A stretch of DNA of 64,000 nt, taken from NCBI GenBank assembly GCA_034766995.1, contig CM068325.1, positions 4,924,446-4,988,445 of the forward strand. The letters are read 5' to 3'. Below the pieces are notes generated by a model. That model saw nothing but the letters and a program-made list of their open reading frames with translations. It searched no databases and was not told the DNA's origin. Both the position numbers and the translations under genes were made by a program. The DNA is from Acanthacorydalis orientalis. Lineage: Eukaryota > Arthropoda > Insecta > Megaloptera > Corydalidae. Below are positions 1 to 11,500 of this stretch, one piece after another (the stretch's first letter is position 1; every line of letters begins with the position of its first letter).

Positions 1-775
1 GAGAAGTCTGATAGGGACTTTCAGCGATTGTCAAAATCGCTGAAAATCTGAGAGATTTCGATTCGTGGACCGGTTTGGAGTTCGATGAGATTTTTCAGAA
101 AACAGCTGAAATTATCTACATTTTAAGGACTTCTGGTCGATTTCTAACGACTGTAATACGTACTCGACGGTCCAGAGATATACTAGGATCGACAGTTTGT
201 CTCCAGGAGGGAGCGATTTCGATTTATCGATCGGTTGGGACTTCGATGAGATTTTTCAGAAAAACAGTCGAAACTTATCGACATTTTAAAGACCGCTGGT
301 CGGGTTTTAAGGATTGTAATACGTTCTCGATGGTTCAGAGATACAACAGGGTGGACGGTTTGTCTTCAAGAGGGAGGGATTTCGATTTATCGATCTGTTT
401 AGACCTTTGATGAGATTTCTCAGACACTGGTCGAGACTTATCGACATTTTAAAGACCGCTGGTCTATCTATACCGATTGTAATATGTTCCCGGTTGTCTC
501 AGTGATATAGTAGGGTCAACAGTTTGTCTCCAAGAGGGAGGGATTTCGATCCATGGACCTGTTTAGACTTTTGATGAGATTTTTCAAGACACTGGTCGAG
601 ACTTATCGACTTTTAAAGACTGCTGGTCGATTTCTAAGGACTGTGATACGTTCTCGACGGTTCAGAGATACACTAGGGACGACGGTTTGTCTCCGGGAGG
701 AAGAGAACTCGGTTCGTGGACCGGTTGGGACTTCGATTAGATTTTTTCAGGCACCGGTCGAGACGCAATTCGGAC
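1..775. repeat. 163-bp tandem repeat array, about 4.5 units
   Basis: Four diverged units recur at the marker CATTTTAA (positions 119, 282, 445 and about 609), so the period is 163-165 bp. The array is cut by the left window edge, so it may extend further. Each unit carries GATGAGATTTTTCAG, a TTTGTCTCC motif and a GATTTCGAT box. Open frames here run through repeat units and share no recognisable domain, so no gene is called. Confidence 0.85.
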
Positions 776-1062
776 GAAATGTTCGTGATTTAATCCTATT
801 TCGAATCACACATGATTCGTTTTATTTTATAACAATTTTGCACTGACATACTTGCATATTTGCAACATTTTGACTGGCATATTTGCACTGACAGTAACCG
901 AATAACAATCGAGCAGTCAGAATTTTACGAATAGAACTCAATTTTAATCAACTCAATTTTACGAATAGAACTCTGTGCGGATCGAGCGCCAAGTTCGAAA
1001 ATCGAGTATCGTGCGGCGGAATGAAGAAAGTTGAATATTTTTTCAATTATCTATCTATCTAA

Positions 1063-1127
<65 letters not shown>

Positions 1128-1620
1128 ATATGTATTTATACACGTATACATATGTATGGATATATAGATATAAACAAATTTAGAGTGAAGGAAATGTAGG
1201 CCCGCCACTTACAAATCAAACCAAATGGAATAAAACATCACGGCACGTAAAAACCAATCACGTCCGCATATTACGAAATACGGATTCTTGTTCATTGAAT
1301 GCTAATAAACAGATATCTCTTTATACACACACACACACACGATATATATATATAGATATAGATATATATGTGTATGTGTGTGTGTGCACACAAATTTGCT
1401 TATCTCGTCCGATCCGCACGGATCCGATGAATTTCTCTCATGAAACACGTTTCTTCGGCGCTGTTTTTTTTTCCTCTCCGATTGTAATTATTGAACATAC
1501 TTATTCTTGTCTGTTCGCACACACACACACACACATATGTGTGTATGTATTGGCTGTAAAAGGTGTACGTTTCGTCTAAAGAAAGTGAAATTAATTGATC
1601 TGTCGCACTTATAACCTACT
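776..1620. other. AT-rich spacer with microsatellites, no gene seen
   Basis: This stretch holds a (TA)n tract at 1065-1119, mixed (TA)/(CA) tracts around 1324-1390 and 1519-1545, and otherwise unremarkable AT-rich sequence. Short reading frames here encode only dinucleotide repeat peptides. I see no exon, tRNA or transposon end. Confidence 0.6.
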
Positions 1621-1686
1621 TAAGACTTTTTGTACGGTAAAAATGTGAGCAGACAAGTCAGTATGAGATAATATATGATAGGTTTT

Positions 1687-1689
<3 letters not shown>

Positions 1690-1746
<57 letters not shown>

Positions 1747-1760
1747 ATATATATATATAG
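1690..1760. repeat. (TA)n microsatellite
   Basis: Nearly uninterrupted TA dinucleotides, with one TTTA interruption near 1731. Comparable (TA)n tracts of about 45-66 bp occur at 1065-1119, 6594-6637, 6795-6838, 18009-18066, 18311-18358, 20435-20486, 20923-20967, 22726-22779, 31447-31512 and 42848-42904. Confidence 0.95.
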
Positions 1761-1814
1761 TAAATCGTCGTTGATCCAAAAAGGCGAATGTAGTGAAGTG
1801 GATTTGCATCGACA

Positions 1815-2235
1815 CACAGATCTGTTTGAGACGCCACTGCAGGGCTATGAATCGAGATTATTTTTTTTATAAATTTGGTTCCCGATAAAGTACTTTTTTC
1901 TCTTTCTATCGGTATGTAATTTATTGAGATTACTGGATTGAACAGAATAGAAAAAGAGTGAAGAATCGAATGATTGCGGATTGGATTTGTGTGCAAGCAC
2001 TGTTCTCTTTGGGACGCCACTGTAGGGTTATGAATCGAAATTGTTTTTTTATAAATTTGGTACCCGATAAAGTACTTTTTTCTCTTTATATCGGTATGTA
2101 ATTTGTTGAGATTATTCGATTGAACAGGGTAGAAAAAGAGTGAAGAATCGAATGATTGGGAATAGAATTTGTCTAGGAACACTGTTCTTTTTGGGACGCC
2201 ACTGCAGGGCTATAAATTGAAATTATTGTTTTATA
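1815..2235. repeat. 182-bp tandem repeat, about 2.3 units
   Basis: The motif GACGCCACTG recurs at 1830, 2013 and 2195 (period 182-183 bp), each time followed by an AGGG(C/T)TAT(G/A)AAT box. The two complete units match over most of their length, including a TACCCGATAAAGTAC-like segment and an AAAGAGTGAAGAATCGAATG segment. It is probably local satellite or mobile-element-derived DNA. No protein domain is recognisable. Confidence 0.85.
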
Positions 2236-2289
2236 GACTTAACCGCAGTTTTCCGACATGAGAAGACTCGATTTTCATTTTTTTTCCGA

Positions 2290-3300
2290 TTAGTCTCGTC
2301 GCAAGATTCGTCTCTCTCTGTCTCTGTGCGTGTGCGTGTGTTTGTGTGTGTGTGTGTGTGCGCGCGTGTGGTATTTATTCGCCGGTCGTTTTTCGTACGG
2401 ATCGCGGCGCGTGTGAGCGGCCGCCATTCATGCGGACTGCTTTCACTTTCAAAATATCAACAGGTCTGGCCCGAACAGACGAAGCCGACACGAACGGAAC
2501 ACATTTCCACTTTCTTTGTGTACGTTCCGTACACGTGTGTCTGTCTGCGTCCATGCATGTGTACGTGTGCGCGCGAGAGAGAGAGAGAATGCTAGCGTGT
2601 GTGTGCGAGCGCGCGCGACTCCGAGACCATAAATCTCCGGCACTAGGAAATCGGACGAAAAGGTCACAGCCGAATCTCGACACCTGCTCTCGAACAGGGG
2701 GAATCTCGGCCGACGTGCAGGCCGGTCCGTTCACGACGGACGCACTGTCGTCGGCCATTGGAAAAAAAAAAAAAAAAACAAAAACAAAAAAACAAGTCCG
2801 TCGTTCATTCCGAACATTCGTCTCGATCGAACGCACTTTTCCCTCTTTTTCTCTCTCTAGAAAACCTCTCTCTTCCGCTCTCCTCTCTCTCTCTCTCTCT
2901 CGAAAACCGCTCTCTTCCTGTTCTCCTCGCCGTCTTCGGCCCTCCGGTGTCCGTGTCGACTCGTTCCGGCACGTGCCGCATCTTCAGGCCGACATCGAAG
3001 CGTCGTCCCGATGATCTAGAGTGTCGGTCAGACGGATCGACGATCGATAAGGCCGGCACGATCGTGCGAGAAAGAGGAGAGATGCGCGGAAATCTGCGGA
3101 TCGGGAGAGGACGGACGATACGTCCGCGTGGCCCGAGTTCGATCCACGGACAGTACACTAACGAATCGCCTCCCAGTGTCCGGAATCGAGCGATCAAGTC
3201 CGTCGGATCGAGCGACGCCGTCGATCATCGGATTCGGCGCGGACCGATGTGAAAATTTACATCTGTGTGCGCGATGACAGAGACGGGGAGACCGTTCGTG
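2290..3300. other. GC-rich island, possible promoter or 5' exon; no assignable gene
   Basis: The island stands out from AT-rich flanks, is rich in CpG and has a CACGTG E-box near 2971. Open frames exist on both strands across 2350-3250 and overlap each other. That is what a stop-poor GC-rich region gives by chance. None shows a known domain or a convincing splice pair. It could be an upstream promoter or 5' UTR of Pdp1, which transcribes rightward, but nothing proves this. Confidence 0.35.
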
Positions 3301-3437
3301 TGTTGTTTTTTTTTTTTATTCACCGTCGTCTTCTGTTAATTCTCTCATCTATTTCCGGGTTTCCCGTCAGACCGGTTTCTCTATAGGTGCTTGCGAATAC
3401 AATCCAACACACTCGTGTATACATATTTATATATATT

Positions 3438-3476
<39 letters not shown>

Positions 3477-3709
3477 ACATGATGACTACACATTTTAGCA
3501 GCGAAGCACACAAACTGTGTCTTTGTGCCAAACTGCATACCGGTCGAGTGGTATTGTTTTTAATGATTTTTCGGACGGTATGTGAAGAAGTTGTCAAGAA
3601 TTTATAGGCAGGGAGTCCGTCTCCGTCTCTCTCACACACACGCACGGACGCACACGTGTGTGCGTATATATATATACATATATATATATATATACATATG
3701 TATATATAC

Positions 3710-3740
<31 letters not shown>

Positions 3741-3849
3741 GGGAGAGAGAGAGAGAAATAGCTAACTAACTAGCTAGCTAGATAAATAAATAAATAGGTA
3801 AATAGATTATTAGATAGATAGTTAGCTATTTCTCTCTCTCTCTCTCCCT
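3741..3849. repeat. Inverted repeat with (GA)n/(TC)n arms
   Basis: The left arm (3741-3766) is a GGG(AG)n tract ending AAATAGCTAAC. The right arm (3821-3849) is its reverse complement, GTTAGCTATTT followed by (CT)n CCC. The arms differ only in the number of GA steps and enclose a 54-bp loop of GATA/AATA-type repeats. (TA)n tracts flank both ends. The sequence could fold into a ~27-bp stem; no function is implied. Confidence 0.8.
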
Positions 3850-3895
3850 AGATATATGTATATATATGTATATATATATATACATGCATATATAA

Positions 3896-3990
3896 ATTGG
3901 GTCGGCGATAGGAAAATAATCGCGGTCCACGGCCTTCAAATTCTCAACGAACACCGCAATCATTTTCCTACCGGCCGATCAGATCTGCAC
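3896..3990 (-). repeat. Single diverged hairpin-repeat monomer
   Basis: An isolated copy of the family that forms arrays further right. It shows TAGGAAAATAATCGCGGT, a spacer containing CCTTCAAATTCT, and ACCGCAATCATTTTCCTACC. The spacer reads in the same sense as in the arrays at 37.8, 39.9 and 41.4 kb and opposite to those at 19.8-34 kb. Confidence 0.75.
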
Positions 3991-4196
3991 ATACGTACAA
4001 ACGTGTACACATGGCCGTCTTGCGTGCGTGCGTGTGTGTGTGTGTGTGTGTGTCGTTAATATTTTCTTTTTCTCCCACCGCACGCGATTTTTATCCACGT
4101 CGTTCCGTATTTACGTCACTCACACACAAAGCACACTTCTCGGATACGTTTTGTGTGTGTGTGTGTGTGTGTGCACGTACGTACGTACGTGTACAC

Positions 4197-4247
<51 letters not shown>

Positions 4248-4431
4248 TATATGTCGAGCTGTGTGTGTGTACGCCGCGTCTGAATCTATTTTTGCAACAT
4301 TGACCTTGGCGAATCTGTCGTACTTCCCCAAAACTAGAGGTAAAAAGTTACATCTCAACACATCAAACTACTCACATACACACATAATTAATATGTATGC
4401 ATGTTTCTGTACATACACACATGCATACATG

Positions 4432-4482
<51 letters not shown>

Positions 4483-4876
4483 GGAAAGTTTATTTACAAG
4501 CTAGCCCAGTTTGTGGTTACTCTGAGAAATTTATTTATAAATCGTTCTTCGATCGTGATTTTTCGAACAGGATTTATGGTTTATAAATATATATATATAT
4601 ATATATTGTTGTGTGTGTGTATACACGGATGGCAATAACAAAAACGCAAAGACACCTTCGGAAAACAAGAGACGTCTCAGTAACTTTTTCGAATCGATTA
4701 GAAAAAACAGCACGCTTCGCGAACAAACGCACGGATGATGATAAACAGACGATCGAGTTGCGTGCGATGACAATCGATTGTTTTATTAACGAGTCGATTG
4801 TTTTAATTGACGATCAGTTGTTGTTGTTTGTTTTGTTTCTGTACTGTTTCGGGTGCCCCGCACGCCGTGATCGCCG

Positions 4877-5172
4877 TTCTAGGCTGGAATTCGATCCGGA
4901 AAACGTACTAGTCCGGTCCGTACATGCTTTAATCGATGATTTATAGACCCGGCGGCCGGGGAGAGTCCATCTACGATGCGATTTAGGCTTTTCTGATGAT
5001 CTATAGGTGTCTTACACGTCCCGAGCGTCGATCTAGGCTAGGATTCGGACTAGAAAATGTCCTAGTCCGGTCCGTACATGCTTTAATCGATGATTTATAG
5101 ACCCGGCGGCCGGGGAGTGCCCTTCTACGATGCGATTTAGTCTTTTCTGATGATCTATAGGTGCCTTACACG
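4877..5172. repeat. 154-bp tandem duplication
   Basis: The marker TAGTCCGGTCCGTACATGC occurs at 4909 and 5063 (period 154 bp). It is followed in both copies by a shared TTTAATCGATGATTTATAG segment and a CCGGCGGCCGGGGAG box. The copies are highly similar, so the duplication is fairly recent. It lies just upstream of a GC-rich island. Confidence 0.85.
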
Positions 5173-6130
5173 TCACTGCCTGGTCGCCCGCGCCGCACGA
5201 ACCGCTCGGACCGCTCTTTTATGGACGCGGAAGGAAAGGACCGACCCGCTCGTTCGACGCGCGTTCTCCACGCCGCAGAGCCGTTCGACTTCCGCGCGAC
5301 GCGGAACCGAACCGTTTCGGTCACGCTCCGGCGGACCCTCTCTGTGCGTTTCGCGCTCTGACCGCGTTCCGTTCGTTCGTTTTTTGTTTTTTTTCCTGTT
5401 CGATTTTTCGTTCGAGACCCGTCGATCGATCGGTCGGCACGCACGGCCTTGAACTGGATCTCAGTCGGTGTCCATCGACTCCTACGCCATTTTCTGACTC
5501 CGGTCCTTCGGTTTTCTACGATCCGGACGGGGATGTCGTTCGACCGGGCACGCTTGTAAGTGTCTCGTGTACGGGGTGTGTCTGAAAACAGGTTTCAAGT
5601 CTATTCGATGGCTCGGATGTGGATTTTTCCGCCGCTTTGCGGTCGTCTCTGCCAGCGTTTCAGTCGGCACGGGGTCGATCGTCGCGACCAGGACGGCAGT
5701 TCCGTCCGATCCCTCTTCGTCCGCTCTCTCGCTCTTCGTGCGACGCGATTCGAACACATCCGTGTGCTCGAGAGGAAAAAAAACGGAGACGAGAATCGCA
5801 CGGTCGCGAATCCGATCGTCCGTGACGGATTTTCTTCCACATGTCTCATCATAAATAATCGTCCGATGATTGTTCGTTCCGTCGCCATTGTGTGCAGCCG
5901 ACTGTGACGGATTTCCCGGTAGGGGAGTCGCTGAAAAACGCACACGGGCCGATGCGCGGTCACGACAACGCGACGCCGCGTTCGATTGTTAAGCGTGTCA
6001 AGGATGCGGCCGGGAATAAATCCGGTCGGATCGGCCGCGGAACGAGAGGAGGGTCCTGTTCGGATTGGAGCCGCTTCGCGCGACCGGAGTCGCGTCCAGC
6101 CGGCTGTCCGTGTGTCTTCTTTCGAGAGGT
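5173..6130 (+). other. GC-rich island with a strong splice donor, possible 5' exon or promoter
   Basis: A CpG-rich stretch about 3 kb upstream of the first recognised Pdp1 exon. A consensus donor GTAAGT at 5556 is preceded by a short open start at 5533 (ATG, residues MSFDRAR). That donor leaves phase 2, while the 8572 exon needs a phase-1 donor, so the two cannot join directly. Overlapping open frames on both strands show no known domain. It may be a promoter or untranslated first exon of Pdp1. Confidence 0.3.
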
Positions 6131-6432
6131 CGGCCATTACGGACCGATCGGTCGATAAATCGTCGATTGTTTCGCTTGCAAGCGGATCTGGTGAGATGTA
6201 AGTGAGGTTAGGGCGTTCATCCGTGCTTTTTTCGGGAAAAGTCGGCCATCCTGTTGATAAATCGTCGACTGTTTCGCCTGCAAGCGGATCTGGTGAGCTG
6301 CGAGTGAGGTTAGGGCGTTTATTCGACTGTTTTTCTTGGAAAAATCGACCATTACGGCCCAGTTAATTGATAAATCGTCGATTGTTTCGCTCGCAAGCAA
6401 ATCTGATGTGCTTCAAGTGAGGTTAGGGCGTT
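6130..6432. repeat. Three-unit tandem repeat of about 102-113 bp
   Basis: The motif GATAAATCGTCGA recurs at 6154, 6256 and 6369. Each unit also contains GTTTCGC(T/C)(T/C)GCAAGC and ends with AAGTGAGGTTAGGGCG or a close variant. Confidence 0.85.
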
Positions 6433-6588
6433 TATAGTTGCTCTATCTCAGTAATCGATCGTACAACCGATTGTTGTAAAAACAAAACAGTACAGAAACA
6501 AAATACAAACCGAATCGAATATCAATTGTCTGTGTCCAAACAAGTGTTTACTTTTCTTCGACTTGTGTTTGTATGTGTGTATACACAT

Positions 6589-6655
<67 letters not shown>

Positions 6656-6789
6656 ATGAAACAGCGCTAGTTCGCCAAGATGAAACCACCGATCGGTGAC
6701 GATAATGACACTGTTTTTAATTTCCAATCGGTTCGTTTTATTGTCCTGACTGTCGTGATTAATTCGGTCGGTCTGACCAAGGTCAGATT

Positions 6790-6840
<51 letters not shown>

Positions 6841-7005
6841 AGAAAGGTACGGACCGGATATCGAACGAGACGTTTTTTATCCACTTGCGATGAAAGTGAA
6901 TTGTGTTTTTGTGCAGTTATGGTCGTTTTTTTTCATTCACAATTCTTCGGATGAGTACACTTTAAACCTTGATCCTGCGTTTGTGTGTGTGTATAGATAC
7001 ATATG

Positions 7006-7036
<31 letters not shown>

Positions 7037-7066
7037 GTTTATATATATATATATAAACATATATAT

Positions 7067-7115
<49 letters not shown>
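6433..7115. other. Microsatellite-rich spacer
   Basis: Contains (TA)n at 6594-6637, 6795-6838 and 7013-7113 with short (CA)/(GT) tracts. Frames through these encode only Tyr-Ile runs. I see no gene. Confidence 0.6.
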
Positions 7116-7117
<2 letters not shown>

Positions 7118-7610
7118 GATCCAAAGACCTATAGGACTCTCCCACTCAATGACTGAACTGGAGACCTTCAGAACTGAACAGATGCTCTCCAGGATTAGAC
7201 TAGAATGTTAAATGCAAGATCTAGAGACCTCTAGGACTCTAGACCTCAGTTACTGGACAAGAGACCCTCAGGACTGGACGGGTGTTCTCCAGGACTCGAC
7301 TGAAGAGTGTTAAATGCAAGATCCAGAGACTTCTAGGACTTGACACCTCAATTACTGATCATGAGACCCTCAGGACCGAACAGGCGATCCCCGGGACCGG
7401 ACTGAAGTGCACCAAATGCACGATCGGAGCGCCCTCCGACCAGACGTGTCCGCGACCGGACCAGAGATCTCCGCGACTCGACTGAACGGCTCCGAACGCA
7501 GGATCGGACAACTCCCGACGACTAGACCGGATACCTTCACTGCTGGCCCGGATCGGAATCGAATGACTCGACGATTGGACCGGCAGAGCACTCTCGGACC
7601 GGTCGAGCCG
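7115..7610. repeat. Degenerate ~100-bp tandem repeat, about 5 units
   Basis: An AAATGCA(A/C)GATC-like box recurs near 7211, 7312 and 7413, with weaker versions near 7116 and 7497. It is followed by AGAGAC and GGAC motifs. Base composition rises from AT-balanced units at the left to GC-rich units at the right. Frames across it (for example 7407-7751 plus) reflect repeat sequence rather than a gene. Confidence 0.7.
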
Positions 7611-8571
7611 AACGTATCCGACAAGGAGGATCGATCCCGGAACCTGCGATGGAGAATCTCTCGACGTTATCGAGATCTCATCGAGATTTCGCCTCGATCG
7701 ATAACGAGTAGCGCATTAATAATAGATCACAGTAATTGGAAACAGTTCTGATTATATTTGATGCTTGATTAGGTCTGGTTTAACACTAGAACGCACTTAA
7801 ACAATATACAGGACGAGCCCCACCCTATATAACGATTTCAGACCGTCCGATCTGGATCATCCCCGTCCACAGATCCAGACGGGCATGCTTCAAGTAACGG
7901 CTGAACACCTACAGGCCGTCCTGCCGCCGCTTGTGCGTCCGTCGGAGCGTCGAAGCCGTCCCGAGAGACGGCAGGCCGCTCGCCGATCCACAGAACGGTC
8001 CGATTCCGCGGCCACGCTGTACACGGTGCATAAATAACGCGCGGCGGCGGGGAGCGGGAGAAAAGTCGTAATTGATGGACAGTTCGAATTGGTCAAGGTG
8101 ATGCCTTAATACGTGCGGGACGGCGCGGGGCGGCGGCCGGGCCGGTACGTTCCCCCGTGACTCTTCCGCACGTCGGCGGACGCTCATTATCTCCACATCA
8201 TTCGCACGGGCAGTTGTCGTCGGTTCTGTCGTCTTGCGGCGGTGCAGCCGACGGTGTTCCGATGCACGCTCCGCGGCGTGTACCGAGGGGACAGGCCCGT
8301 ACTGTCCGCGAACTTGTCACAAGGCTTCCATCGAATCGAAACGTTTCGATTCGAGTCAAACACGATCGATGATCGATGACTCGCGATCGAGAAAAGAGAG
8401 TACGAGCTCTCTATCCCCCAAACACTCGTCTACAATCACACGATCCGCGCACGCCCTTATAAAAACACGCCCTCCCGGATGTGTATCTGTGTGTACCCCG
8501 TGGATCTGATCCCGATTGTCTGTCGCACACGACCAACCGTCTCACGTTCGGTCCGTCTCTCTCTGTTACAG
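7611..8571 (+). other. GC-rich region immediately upstream of the first Pdp1 exon
   Basis: The stretch is GC-rich between about 7850 and 8340, with open frames on both strands and no recognisable domain. The last ~100 bases before 8572 are pyrimidine-rich and end CTCTGTTACAG, a good 3' splice site. A further Pdp1 exon could be present here, but I could not identify one. Confidence 0.4.
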
Positions 8572-11500
8572 GCAACAACAAGCCGGCGCACTCGCACGGC
8601 GCGACCGGCGTCAAAGACCTGGCGAGCGGCGGCCTGCTCGGCGAAGACAAGAGCTGTAAGGACGACAGCGAGCTGTGGGGCGCCGTCGAGGCGCAGACCG
8701 CATTCCTTGGACCGAACCTGTGGGACAAGAGCTACGAGACCGACCTCAAGGTGATTATGAACGCGAACGCGGGACGCGGACGTTCCGCGCCGCTGGCGGC
8801 GGAACCCGCCGGCAGGTCGCGGGTCCTGCGGACGGGGACGTCGCGCCGGTTCGTCCGGCACAGGTCCCGCGCGATCGTTTCGTCCGATCCGCGTTTGTTC
8901 GCACGGCGGTGCGCGTCGTGTGCGTGACCCGAAAACGTTACATCGCTTTAACTTCGATTCTAGGCGTTCGGTTTGAAATTTTTGAACGGATTCTGGTTCT
9001 CTTTCTGTCTCCCCTGACGATTTATACACAAAAGTGGTTCAAAAATATCTAAAACTATGAAAGGAATCGATCGTTTCGTCCAAAAATTGAACTGATGGAA
9101 AAAGCAACGAATTTATGATCATAAATCGAGTTTAATAAAATCTACCTGTCAGGATCTAGATCCGAGACAAGTTTCTCCATATTTCCTGTCAAGGAACTGT
9201 TTTGATTGCAAAATTATGAGTTTTATAGGAGACAGTTTACAAAAACCTGCGCGCCCGGCTACAAGCCTTCATAACTTGCACGTCTTTCAACTTTTCCAGG
9301 AAATTATTTCACTTGCCGATTGCGAAACGATCGTAGAAACAGAAAATGAAACAAAAAATCGATTCTCATAGCCGAAACGATAAAATAAACCGCCTGAAAA
9401 TCATAACCGTTCACATTTTGTACCTGCAAATCCGTCTATGTACCGTCCTGCCGCTCTCGGTCGTCCCGTTCTGCGCGCATCCTCTGTACAGAGCGATAAA
9501 TCCACGCGAACGTTTAAATATAAACCAATCTCGGATGATAGTTTTTGTATTTACAATGTCAATAGTTGATAACACGCCGTATCTGGACGGATTAATCGAA
9601 TGTTTCTGTCTATGTGTGTTACTGGGATGATTTTTTTTGTACACTGTCTCGAATGTGCGATGAACTTGACGATTTATCAACCGAACCATATATATATATA
9701 TATATATATATAGAGAAAGAGAGAGAGAGAGAGAGAACGAGATATTCAAGAATCAGTAGAAGCAACCGTGGACGTCCCTCTCTGTTAGATCTTTGACTGC
9801 ACCGCGAAGAGCGCTCTGGACGCTATCTCGATTGTTTCAAAACGCACGTCGACCGTTCAGAAGGAGAAGATTCTCCTGGTCGACAGCTGGACTCATTCCG
9901 ATCGCACGAACCAACCGTAAAGCATCTCTCGGGTAGAGAGAAACGTTCAATGAACGCTCGACAATAGTTTGTTGAACATTTTCGATCGTGGCACTGAAAA
10001 AACGATCGATTCCTGATGCTGGAAGTGCCGGAACTGTACCGTATGAGAGAATATTTCAGTGGCGGTTTATTCGATCCGAGCCCCTGTTGAGATTTCTCAA
10101 CGCTACACTTCTTTGAAATCGTTTACAGAGTCATTTCCCCCCTGTTCTGATTCATTTTCACGTGTAAATGCGACCAACAATAGGAAAAATTGATATCTGT
10201 TTGACCTATATTATATATATATATATACACACACACCTAAAAAACACATACACTTAGTCGTCGTATCAAAAAAGTCGGAACAATGCATGTAGTGTTTATT
10301 CATATGGTTAGATTTTAATACACAGTTACGCAATTGATTAATGTATACTGTTTTTAAAGATAGTAATAATAAATAGTATTATTTTTATAGGCATTGAGAA
10401 TATATATATATATATATAATGTGTATGATGTATGAATACTGTGTGTGTGTGTGTGGATGGATGTTTGTGTGGTATGTAAGGGACGAGTGAAATGCAATTA
10501 CTATTCGAGTGCGTTGAAACGAGCTAGCGAATGTATTAATCTGGTCAATGCATTGAAACTATTTACAAACAACGTCGAAACAGTTTATATAAATCTATTT
10601 GCTTAGAAGAAAGAGTACGGGCGAAGCGCAAGAGCACGTGTCGAAAAGAGAAAGCGTTACGCGTCCGCCATGCGTCCGCACAGTCCGCATGTAATCGCAG
10701 TGTGCTTGTTATATATTTCACGAACGGTCAACACGTAATACAATCGCACTGCTCGAAGGATAGACGTGCGCGCGTACGGGAGCGTGCGAGCGAGACGGAG
10801 CGCCGTGTCCCGCTGACGCAACAAGTTAACCATTCGTTTTCGCGCGGTGTCAGCGGCGCGCCGAGCGAGACGGACAGACCGGCGCGCCCGCGCGCGCGAC
10901 GGAGACGCGCGCGCGCGCCGCCGCCGACGAGGACGGACAGAGCGAGTAGACGTACACTTATGTATCTATATATACATTGTGTAACTGGGCGATTACGTAA
11001 AGTTCGAAATAACTGTGTGCGCGAATAAATTACACGTCGCACTCAGTTACGTACACGCCGTCTCATGTAGTAAACGTCGTCGTTCGTTCGTTCGTTCGCG
11101 GTGCCGACATGAAAACAGAGAAGCCAGACGAGCCGACCGAAATCGAAACGAAATGCATCAAGTTCTCGGCGTCAGGATGGGTTCGTACGAACGTTCAGAA
11201 TGTACAGATGTTTTTGACTATCAGCATGCGCCCGCTTCGTAATTACGCCTCGGCCACACAAAAGGCATCCCGTCCGAACGACGCCATCTTGTAGACGAGA
11301 TGCGTCTGTGTGCGTGCGTGTGTGTGTATATTACAATTGTCCGGCGCGACGGTTTCGGATAGCACCCGGATCGGCGGCCGCTCGCTCGACGGACGTGCGT
11401 TTTTTTTTTTTTTTTATACATTTAAAGAAAAAAACTAACTACTTTTGTATAGTTTTCCATATACGCTGATATCAATTACGTCACTGTGTTACGTCACTGC

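Larger units (their letters stand above)
3300..4860. other. Microsatellite-rich spacer
   Basis: (TA)n, (CA)n, (GA)n and ACGT-type tracts dominate. Two structured pieces stand out: a long inverted repeat at 3741-3849 and one diverged hairpin-repeat monomer at about 3901-3983. The rest shows no exon or known element. Confidence 0.6.

Noticed and set aside
2346..3252. Overlapping open frames on both strands in the 2.3-3.3 kb GC-rich island
   Set aside because: Frames of 130-222 codons overlap on both strands, none has a domain or splice support, and one runs through an A17 tract and CT repeats.
5150..6158. Several 60-178-codon frames on both strands
   Set aside because: Arg/Ser-rich shadows of a GC-rich stretch with conflicting frames and no recognisable family. 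Only the GTAAGT donor at 5556 was kept as a weak hint.
6130..6432. GAGGTTAGGGCG boxes as telomere-like (TTAGG)n sequence
   Set aside because: Each ~107-bp unit contains only one TTAGG; it is not a telomeric tandem.
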